Part shown: positions 1 through 4,794 of the stretch, piece after piece
How positions within the stretch are numbered: position 1 is the stretch's first letter
Layout: each line of letters begins with the position of its first letter
DNA from: an uncultured Clostridia bacterium
Lineage (GTDB): Bacteria > Bacillota > Clostridia > Oscillospirales > Ruminococcaceae
Direction of reading: 5' to 3'
NCBI GenBank assembly: GCA_944388825.1
Contig: CALXKG010000245.1
Location: 1-5,365, forward strand
Length of the DNA stretch: 5,365 nt
Translations under genes and position numbers: made by a program
The notes under the pieces: model-generated
What the model saw: only the letters and a program-made list of their open reading frames with translations
Told to the model about the DNA's origin: nothing
Databases searched by the model: none

Positions 1-747
1 GTTGGGGATACGGTCTACACACTGGATGATTCCGGCGCCGTCTCCGGCAGCAAGCCGGTCTCCTCGCTGCCCAACCGGTCTTACGGCTGGGGGCAGGGGG
101 TGCAGGTGGACAGCCTGAACCGCCCGGTCGGCGCGACCGCCTACCAGGACCAGTTCGGGGCCCACGACGCTTATTTCATCGGGCCGAACACCAAAACCCT
201 CTACCTCACCTTCGACGAGGGGTACGAAAACGGGTATACCGCCTCCATCCTCGACACGCTGAAGGAAAAGGGGGTACAGGCCACCTTCTTCATCACCGGC
301 GACTACCTCGCGCGGCAGCCGGAGCTGGTGGAACGGATGATCAGCGAGGGGCATACGGTCGGCAACCATACCGTCAGCCACCCGAACCTGGTCAACAGCT
401 CGATTTCCGCCCGCAAAGAGGAACTGATGGGCCTGCACGACCGGATGCTGGAGCAGTTTAACTATACGATGACCCTCCTCCGCCCGCCGGAAGGGGTCTT
501 TTCGGAACAGGTGCTGGCCGGGGCGCAGGGGCTGGGGTATAAGACCGTCTTCTGGAGCTACGCCTATAAGGATTGGGACGTCAACAGCCAGATGGCGGTC
601 GGCGCCGCGTACCAGAAGGCGGTAAATGCCGTCCACCCGGGGGCCATATACCTGCTGCACGCCGTATCTTCGACCAACGCCGCGATGCTGGGGGACCTGA
701 TCGACGCGGTGCGGGGGATGGGGTATACTTTCGGCGTTCTAAGCTGA
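1..747 (+). CDS. pdaA: PdaA-type polysaccharide deacetylase, 5'-truncated by the window edge
   Basis: The frame is open from base 1 to TGA at 745-747 (248 residues visible), so the true start lies upstream. It carries a NodB/CE4 deacetylase domain. Motif 1 is TFDEGYENG (residues about 70-78), motif 2 is HTVSH (123-127, the metal-binding histidines), motif 3 is RPPEG (161-165), then DW at 191-192 and LLH ending at His220. The YGWG stretch before the domain and the GYENGYT wording of motif 1 match PdaA (delta-lactam-biosynthetic de-N-acetylase) better than generic chitin or xylan deacetylases. PdaA removes the acetyl group from N-acetylmuramic acid so that muramic delta-lactam forms in spore cortex, acting outside the membrane. 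Motif 1 has Glu where most CE4 enzymes have a second Asp; Bacillus PdaA, as I recall, has Asn there. The signal peptide or anchor would be upstream and cannot be seen. No terminator follows; the next promoter begins 8 bases after the stop. Confidence 0.9.
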   Translation, partial: VGDTVYTLDDSGAVSGSKPVSSLPNRSYGWGQGVQVDSLNRPVGATAYQDQFGAHDAYFIGPNTKTLYLTFDEGYENGYTASILDTLKEKGVQATFFITGDYLARQPELVERMISEGHTVGNHTVSHPNLVNSSISARKEELMGLHDRMLEQFNYTMTLLRPPEGVFSEQVLAGAQGLGYKTVFWSYAYKDWDVNSQMAVGAAYQKAVNAVHPGAIYLLHAVSSTNAAMLGDLIDAVRGMGYTFGVLS

Positions 748-754
748 AAAATCC

Positions 755-783
755 TTTACAAATCCCCGGGTTTCCGGTATAAT
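755..783 (+). promoter_or_regulatory. SigA-type promoter for the dehydratase gene set
   Basis: TTTACA at 755-760 (one mismatch to TTGACA) is followed by exactly 17 bases and then a perfect TATAAT at 778-783. Transcription should start near 790, leaving a leader of about 80 nt before the ATG at 871. It is the only convincing promoter seen upstream of the four dehydratase genes. No operator-like inverted repeat overlaps the -35 or -10. Confidence 0.8.
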
Positions 784-791
784 GATAGCAT

Positions 792-841
792 ACCGGCCTG
801 TCGGTCAGGATGAAGAGAAATCAGACCTGTCCCCGGCCGGT
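792..841 (+). other. Possible stem-loop in the 5' leader of the first small-subunit gene
   Basis: ACCGGCC at 792-798 is the exact reverse complement of GGCCGGT at 835-841, and inside it GGTC (803-806) can pair with GACC (824-827). This gives a two-part hairpin just downstream of the predicted start of transcription. There is no T-box motif, no U-run that would make it a terminator, and no leucine-rich leader peptide. It may be a cis-regulatory structure or simply chance pairing in GC-rich DNA. Confidence 0.35.
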
Positions 842-870
842 GCGCGCAAACAGAAAGGACTGAAAATCCC

Positions 871-1347
871 ATGAGTAAAATCTTTACCTTTAAGAATGAC
901 GTCGATACCGACCAGATCCTCGCATCCCAGTACCTGCTGCTGCCGAATGTCGATGAGATGAAGGGCCACGCCTTTGAGTCGCTGTCGGACACCTTCGCCT
1001 CGGATGTCAGGCCGGGCGATTTGATCGTCGCCGGGGACAACTTCGGCTGCGGCTCTTCCCGGGAGCAGGCCCCCGCCGTTTTAAAGGCGCTGGGGGTCAA
1101 AGCGGTGGTCGCCAAGAGCTTTGCCCGCATCTTTTACCGCAGCGCGATCAACATCGGCCTGCCGGTGCTCATTTCGGCCGAGCTTTCGGACGCGGTGCGG
1201 GACGGGGACGAGGCGGAACTGGACCTGACCGCCGGGACGGTGACGGCAGGCGGCAAGGTCTACGCCTGCACCAAGCTGCCGCCCTATATGCAGCGGATCT
1301 TAAACGCCGGCGGCCTGATCGCCGTCTTAAACGCCGAAGAGGCATGA
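871..1347 (+). CDS. leuD: Isopropylmalate dehydratase-type small subunit (LeuD/DmdB family), copy 1
   Basis: The 158-residue product has the normal length for the stand-alone swivel subunit of LeuCD-type hydro-lyases. It begins with DVDTDQIL (10-17) and YLLL (21-24). Next come the phosphate/carboxylate-binding-type motif NFGCGSSREQAP (57-68, with SSR at 62-64) and AKSFARIFYRSAINIGLP (81-98). All are hallmarks of the family, whose small subunit completes the active site of the [4Fe-4S] large subunit. The usual IIPARYL is ILASQYL here, so the proline and arginine are replaced. YLLL rather than YLRT at the specificity loop argues against homoaconitase. The start is supported by AAAGGA at 854-859. 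The TGA stop overlaps an ATG (ATGA at 1344-1347), but the next gene probably starts at 1362. Its likely partner is that downstream large subunit. The substrate is unproven: isopropylmalate, dimethylmalate or a related 2-hydroxy acid. Confidence 0.85.
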   Translation: MSKIFTFKNDVDTDQILASQYLLLPNVDEMKGHAFESLSDTFASDVRPGDLIVAGDNFGCGSSREQAPAVLKALGVKAVVAKSFARIFYRSAINIGLPVLISAELSDAVRDGDEAELDLTAGTVTAGGKVYACTKLPPYMQRILNAGGLIAVLNAEEA

Positions 1348-1355
1348 GAGGAGAG
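1347..1355 (+). promoter_or_regulatory. Ribosome binding site that places the large-subunit start at 1362
   Basis: AGAGGAGAG spans 1347-1355, and its AGGAG core (1349-1353) ends 8 bases before the ATG at 1362. The alternative ATG at 1344, which overlaps the upstream stop, lies before this site and would add six residues (MRGEST) with no family counterpart. Confidence 0.75.
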
Positions 1356-1361
1356 AGTACC

Positions 1362-2609
1362 ATGGGAATGACCATTGCGGAAAAGATCGTCGCCAGGGCC
1401 GCCGGCCTGCCGGAAGTGCGGGCGGGGGAGATCCACACCGTCGCGCTGGATAAGCTGCTCAGCAACGACGGCACCACCCATCTGACGATCGACATGTACC
1501 ATAAGCTGAAAAACCCGCGGATCGCCGACCCCGGCAAGATCGTCTTCGTCGTCGACCACAACATCCCGGCCGAGAACCCGAAGACCGCCGCCGTCCACAA
1601 GAAGATGCGGGACTTTGCGCGGGAGCACGGCATCGATATGCTGGAGGGGAAGGGCGTCTGCCACCAGGTGATGGTGGAAAACTACGTCGAGCCGGGCCAG
1701 CTGATCTTCGGGGCGGATTCCCACACCTGCTCTTACGGCGCGCTGGGCGCGTTTGGGACAGGCGTCGGCTGCACCGATATGCTCTACGCGATCGTGACCG
1801 GCGGCTCCTGGGTGATGGTGCCGGAGACGCTGCGGTTTAACCTCCACGGCAAGCTCCGGGAGGGGGTCTACCCCCGCGACCTGATGCTGACCATCATCGG
1901 GGATATCGGGGCAAATGGCGCCAATTACAAGTGCATGGAGTTTGCCGGCGACGGGGCGCACGGCCTTTCGGTCAACGACCGGTTTGTGCTGTGCAACCTG
2001 GCGGTCGAGGCGGGGGCCAAGACCGGCATCGTCGAGCCGGACGAAAAGGTCAGGGAATACGTTGAGTCCCGCGGCCGGAAGGCGGAGAACCTCTTTGTCT
2101 CCGACCCGGACGCGAAGTTCTTAAAGGTCTACGACTACGACCTCGATAAGATCGAGCCGGTCGTCGCCTGCCCCCACTTTGTCGACAACATCACCCCCCT
2201 GAAAGACCTCCCGAAGGTGGAGATCGACGAGGCTTTCCTCGGTTCCTGCAACAACGGCCGGATCGACGAGCTGCGGGTCGCGGCGGAGATCCTCAAGGAC
2301 CACAAGGTCAAGGACGGCATCCGGTTTATCGTCTCGCCCGCCTCCAACGAGGTCTATCTCCAGGCGCTGGAAGAGGGGATCATCGAGACGCTTTTGAAGG
2401 CCGGGGCGATGGTGATGAACGCCAACTGCTCGGTCTGCTGGGGCTCCTGCCAGGGGGTCATCGGCGAGAACGAGGTGCTGGTCTCGACCGGCACCCGCAA
2501 CTTTAAAGGCCGCGCCGGGCATAAGACCTCCAAGGTCTACCTCGCCAACGCCGCCGTCGTCACCGCCTCCGCCGTCGCCGGGTATATCACCGGCCCGGAA
2601 GCGCTCTGA
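1362..2609 (+). CDS. leuC: Isopropylmalate dehydratase / homoaconitase-family large subunit with altered active-site motifs, copy 1
   Basis: The 415-residue product, starting MGMTIAEKI, matches the length and fold order of the archaeal-type LeuC/HacA large subunit. Visible active-site elements are Asp65-His66 (VVDHN), His101 (VCHQ), Asp-Ser-His 119-121 (GADSHT) and the iron-sulfur ligands Cys296, Cys356 and Cys359 in the GSCNNGR and CSVC motifs. The enzyme type moves a hydroxyl group between neighbouring carbons by dehydration and rehydration in the cytoplasm. Three normally invariant motifs differ. SCTNGR is SCNNGR. The PxCGxC-type motif is NANCSVCWGSC with an extra Cys363. NRNFxGR is TRNFKGR (378-384), replacing the residue equivalent to aconitase Asn446 with Thr. 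Cluster ligands and both arginines remain, so an active enzyme with a shifted substrate is more likely than a dead one. The gene sits 14 bases after copy 1 of leuD and 14 bases before copy 2, so co-translation is likely. The specific substrate is unknown. Confidence 0.85.
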   Translation: MGMTIAEKIVARAAGLPEVRAGEIHTVALDKLLSNDGTTHLTIDMYHKLKNPRIADPGKIVFVVDHNIPAENPKTAAVHKKMRDFAREHGIDMLEGKGVCHQVMVENYVEPGQLIFGADSHTCSYGALGAFGTGVGCTDMLYAIVTGGSWVMVPETLRFNLHGKLREGVYPRDLMLTIIGDIGANGANYKCMEFAGDGAHGLSVNDRFVLCNLAVEAGAKTGIVEPDEKVREYVESRGRKAENLFVSDPDAKFLKVYDYDLDKIEPVVACPHFVDNITPLKDLPKVEIDEAFLGSCNNGRIDELRVAAEILKDHKVKDGIRFIVSPASNEVYLQALEEGIIETLLKAGAMVMNANCSVCWGSCQGVIGENEVLVSTGTRNFKGRAGHKTSKVYLANAAVVTASAVAGYITGPEAL

Positions 2610-2612
2610 GAA

Positions 2613-2619
2613 AGGGGAG
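2613..2619 (+). promoter_or_regulatory. Ribosome binding site of the second small-subunit gene
   Basis: AGGGGAG lies in the 14-base gap after the preceding TGA and ends 4 bases before ATG 2624. The tight spacing supports a single polycistronic message across this junction. Confidence 0.6.
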
Positions 2620-2623
2620 TATC

Positions 2624-3115
2624 ATGGCACAGTTTACCGGAAAAGTCTGGCTCTTAGGGGACGATATCGACACCGATATCATCATCCCGACCGAATACCT
2701 CGCCCTCCCTTCTGTCGACGATATGAAGAAATACGCCTTCTCCCCCCTCCGGCCGGAGCTGGCGGGGCAGATCGCCCCCGGCGACATCATCGTCGCCGGC
2801 AAGAACTTCGGCTGCGGCTCCTCCCGGGAGCAGGCCCCCGAGATCATCAAGCACCTGGGGGTCGCCTGCGTTATCGCGAAGAGCTACGCCCGCATCTTCT
2901 TCCGCAACGCGATCAACAACGGCCTTTTGCTGATCGAGTCCGATCTGCACGACCATGTGCAGGAGGGGGACACGATCACCGTCGCCCCGGGCGAACAGAT
3001 CGAGGCGGGCGGGGAAGTTTATCCCATCAGCCCGCTGCCGCAAAACCTCCTGGACATTCTGGAAGCCGGGGGGCTGGTCCGGGCGATGCAGAAGCGCAAC
3101 GGCCTGATCTCGTAG
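2624..3115 (+). CDS. leuD: Isopropylmalate dehydratase-type small subunit (LeuD/DmdB family), copy 2
   Basis: The 163-residue product is a full-length family member. It has DIDTDIIIP (14-22), YLAL (25-28), PGDIIVAGKNFGCGSSREQAP (52-72, SSR at 66-68) and AKSYARIFFRNAINNG (85-100). It is more canonical than copy 1 because the IIP segment is kept, although the usual ARYL is TEYL. Ala in the third position of the YLxx loop suggests a hydrophobic substrate side group, as in isopropylmalate isomerase, rather than the carboxylate of homoaconitate; this is inference. A 36-base stretch around the GCGSSRE motif (2804-2839) differs from copy 1 (1039-1074) at one base. The matching large subunit is probably the one at 3357, now separated by a palindromic repeat, although pairing with the large subunit just upstream cannot be excluded from sequence. 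Confidence 0.87.
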   Translation: MAQFTGKVWLLGDDIDTDIIIPTEYLALPSVDDMKKYAFSPLRPELAGQIAPGDIIVAGKNFGCGSSREQAPEIIKHLGVACVIAKSYARIFFRNAINNGLLLIESDLHDHVQEGDTITVAPGEQIEAGGEVYPISPLPQNLLDILEAGGLVRAMQKRNGLIS

Positions 3116-3152
3116 CTGAGTACTTTATATCATTTCCACAACTTATCAGATG

Positions 3153-3305
3153 AGCACGGCCTCAACAGGCTCCCTCTTCGAGGGAGCTGGCCGCGCAGCG
3201 GACTGAAGGAGTGGTATCGCGAATGAAATGACGCGATATCCAATAGCTCCTTCCGTCCTCTTCGATGACGCCTCCCTCAGGGAGGGAGGCCCGAAAGGCC
3301 GTGCT
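3153..3305 (+). repeat. MITE-like palindromic repeat with 10-bp terminal inverted repeats
   Basis: AGCACGGCCT (3153-3162) and AGGCCGTGCT (3296-3305) are perfect inverted repeats bounding about 153 bp. The interior is palindromic. GACTGAAGGAG (3201-3211) matches the reverse complement of CTCCTTCCGTC (3247-3257) with one difference. GGTATCGCG (3213-3221) faces CGCGATATCC (3232-3241) around a 10-base centre. Each arm also has local hairpins: GCTCCCTC-TTC-GAGGGAGC (3169-3187), CCGC-GCA-GCGG (3191-3201), and GCCTCCCTC-AGG-GAGGGAGGC (3270-3290). It codes for nothing convincing and has no transposase, so it would need one in trans or spread by another route. From memory, GGCTCCCTC...GAGGGAGCTGGC type repeats are frequent in gut Clostridia; I could not check this. 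It separates the second small subunit gene from its probable large subunit. Confidence 0.8.
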
Positions 3306-3342
3306 TCTTTTAGAATGAAGTGCGCTGGAATGGGATTGTTCC

Positions 3343-3349
3343 AAGGAGG
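3343..3349 (+). promoter_or_regulatory. Strong ribosome binding site placing the second large-subunit start at 3357
   Basis: AAGGAGG, nearly the full anti-Shine-Dalgarno complement, ends 7 bases before ATG 3357. The frame is open further upstream to an ATG at 3228, but that start lies inside the palindromic repeat, lacks such a site, and would add 43 residues unlike any family N-terminus. Confidence 0.85.
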
Positions 3350-3356
3350 GAAAAGA

Positions 3357-4601
3357 ATGGGACATACGCTGATTGAGAAAATCATCATGAAAAATACCGG
3401 GCTGGACACCGTCTCTCCCGGCCAGATCGTCACCGTAAACGTCGACCGGGTGATGATCCACGACATCTTCATCCCCTTTGTCGCCGAAAAGTTCAAGGAG
3501 ATGGGCTTTACCAGGGTCTGGGACCCGGACAAGATCTGCCTGATTTACGACCATATGGTCCCGACGTCGGCGGTCGAGGACGTCCGGCATTTCCAGATCG
3601 GGGACGCCTTCGCCGCTGAACAGCGGCTCACCCACGTCCACCGGACCGACGGCATCTGCCACCAGCTGATGCCGGAGATGGGATACGCGCGCCCCGGCCA
3701 GGTCGTCTTCGGGACCGACTCCCACACCACCACCTACGGGGCGGTCGGCTGCTTCTCGTCCGGCATCGGCTACACCGAGATGGCGGCGATTTTGGGCACC
3801 GGCGAGCTGTGGGTGCGGGTGCCGGAGACCATCCGCATTGAGATCGACGGGGAACTGCCGGGGAATGTGTCGGCAAAGGACGTCATCCTCACCATCCTCG
3901 GCGACCTGCGGGCGGACGGCGCGACCTACAAGGCGCTGGAGTTCGGCGGGAGCGCGGTGGAAAAGATGTCGGTCGCGTCCCGGCTTACGATGTCCAATAT
4001 GTCGGTCGAATGCGGGGCCAAGTGCGCCCTCGTCGCCCCCGACGAAAAGACCGCCGCCTTCTCGGGCGTCCCGATGGCAGAGATCGCCTGGCTGAAACCC
4101 GACCCCGACGCCCATTACGAGCGGGTCATCCATTATAGCGCCGCCGGTTTAAAACCGGTCTGCGCCTGCCCGTCCCAGGTGGACAACATCCACCCGGCCG
4201 CGGAACTGGTTGGCACCAAGCTGGACGAAGTGTTTATCGGCTCCTGCACCAACGGGCGGCTGGAAGACCTGGCGGCGGCGGCCGGGCAGCTGGAAGGGAA
4301 GACGGTCGCGCCCGGCCTGCGGCTGATCGTCACCCCTGCTTCCCGCAGCATTTATATCGAGGCGGTGAAGGCCGGTTATATCGAAACGCTCGTCAAGGCG
4401 GGCGCGATCGTCACCCAGCCGGGCTGCGGGCTCTGCTGCGGGCGGGCGGGGGGCATCCTCGCGGACGGGGAGACGGTGCTGGCCACCAACAACCGCAACT
4501 TCCTAGGCCGGATGGGGCCGTCGTCGGTCAAAATCTACCTCGCGTCCCCGGCGGTCGCGGCCGCGTCGGCGGCGGCGGGGGAGATCGTCCTGCCGGAATA
4601 A
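3357..4601 (+). CDS. leuC: Isopropylmalate dehydratase / homoaconitase-family large subunit, canonical motifs, copy 2
   Basis: The 414-residue product starts MGHTLIEKI and keeps the standard active-site set: Asp65-His66 (IYDHM), His102 (ICHQ), Asp-Ser-His 121-123 (GTDSHTTTYGA), cluster cysteine 297 in GSCTNGR, cysteines 357 and 360 in PGCGLCCG, and NNRNFLGR with Asn379, Arg380 and Arg385. It should bind a [4Fe-4S] cluster and act with a small subunit as a 2-hydroxy-acid dehydratase/isomerase in the cytoplasm. Candidate activities are isopropylmalate isomerase (leucine synthesis), 2,3-dimethylmalate dehydratase or a related reaction; sequence alone does not decide. Codon use is GC-rich at third positions, like the upstream genes. 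It follows copy 2 of leuD after a 241-base gap holding a palindromic repeat, so it probably still uses the promoter at 755-783, since no good promoter is seen in the gap. A hairpin array follows the stop almost at once. Confidence 0.87.
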   Translation: MGHTLIEKIIMKNTGLDTVSPGQIVTVNVDRVMIHDIFIPFVAEKFKEMGFTRVWDPDKICLIYDHMVPTSAVEDVRHFQIGDAFAAEQRLTHVHRTDGICHQLMPEMGYARPGQVVFGTDSHTTTYGAVGCFSSGIGYTEMAAILGTGELWVRVPETIRIEIDGELPGNVSAKDVILTILGDLRADGATYKALEFGGSAVEKMSVASRLTMSNMSVECGAKCALVAPDEKTAAFSGVPMAEIAWLKPDPDAHYERVIHYSAAGLKPVCACPSQVDNIHPAAELVGTKLDEVFIGSCTNGRLEDLAAAAGQLEGKTVAPGLRLIVTPASRSIYIEAVKAGYIETLVKAGAIVTQPGCGLCCGRAGGILADGETVLATNNRNFLGRMGPSSVKIYLASPAVAAASAAAGEIVLPE

Positions 4602-4602
4602 G

Positions 4603-4703
4603 CCCTGCGGGTATGAGATGCGGCCAAAGCCGCATGAAGCGCCCTTCGGGCATGAAGCGCACCCCTGCGGGGTGCATGAAGCGGGCCTTGCGGCCCATGA
4701 AGC
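4603..4703 (+). repeat. Hairpin array: different stems separated by a constant CATGAAGC word
   Basis: CATGAAGC occurs four times (4633-4640, 4651-4658, 4675-4682, 4696-4703), with a degenerate copy TATGAGAT at 4612-4619. Between the copies are perfect hairpins whose sequences differ: CCC-TGC-GGG (4603-4611), ATGCGGC-CAAA-GCCGCAT (4618-4635), GCCC-TTC-GGGC (4641-4651), GCACCCC-TGC-GGGGTGC (4659-4675) and GGGCC-TTGC-GGCCC (4683-4696). Unrelated stems that all stay self-complementary, joined by a fixed linker, point to structure or to a copying mechanism rather than to coding. The array begins two bases after the leuC copy 2 stop, so it would lie in the 3' end of the operon message. No U-run follows any stem, so none is a standard intrinsic terminator. 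Confidence 0.8.
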
Positions 4704-4708
4704 ACGAC

Positions 4709-4743
4709 GCCGGGCGGGAGGGCGGAACGCCGGAACGCCCGGC
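4709..4743 (+). repeat. GC-rich stem-loop closing the hairpin array
   Basis: GCCGGGCG (4709-4716) pairs perfectly with CGCCCGGC (4736-4743), and within the loop GGCG-GAA-CGCC (4721-4731) forms a second hairpin. The loop also holds an 8-base tandem duplication of GGAACGCC (4724-4731 and 4732-4739). It could slow or stop RNA polymerase or protect an mRNA 3' end. The only T-rich tract nearby (AATTTTAA, 4757-4764) is about 13 bases away, too far for a typical intrinsic terminator. Confidence 0.5.
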
Positions 4744-4794
4744 TTGCGGCAGTGGGAATTTTAATACGCTCTGGGGGAGGAAGCAAGTATCCTT

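Noticed and set aside
810..863. 17-codon leader peptide before the first small-subunit gene
   Set aside because: It has no leucine, isoleucine or run of regulated codons and only a weak upstream ribosome binding site; no terminator/antiterminator pair is seen.
1284..1961. Long minus-strand frame across the first large-subunit gene (and similar ones at 3162-4133 and 2121-2522)
   Set aside because: They lie opposite well-conserved dehydratase genes, have Arg/Pro/Gly/His/Asp-rich low-complexity composition typical of GC-rich antisense frames, and no ribosome binding sites or recognisable motifs.
3311..3316. TAGAAT as a -10 box of an internal promoter before the second large subunit
   Set aside because: The matching -35 position (around 3288-3293, GGCCCG) has no resemblance to TTGACA and there is no extended -10 TG.
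3228..3356. 43-residue N-terminal extension of the second large subunit
   Set aside because: The sequence is the right half of the palindromic repeat plus the ribosome binding site; the AAGGAGG at 3343-3349 and family N-terminus both fix the start at 3357.
4603..4703. CRISPR array
   Set aside because: The constant part is only 8 bases, the intervening sequences are self-complementary hairpins rather than unique spacers, and no cas gene is present.
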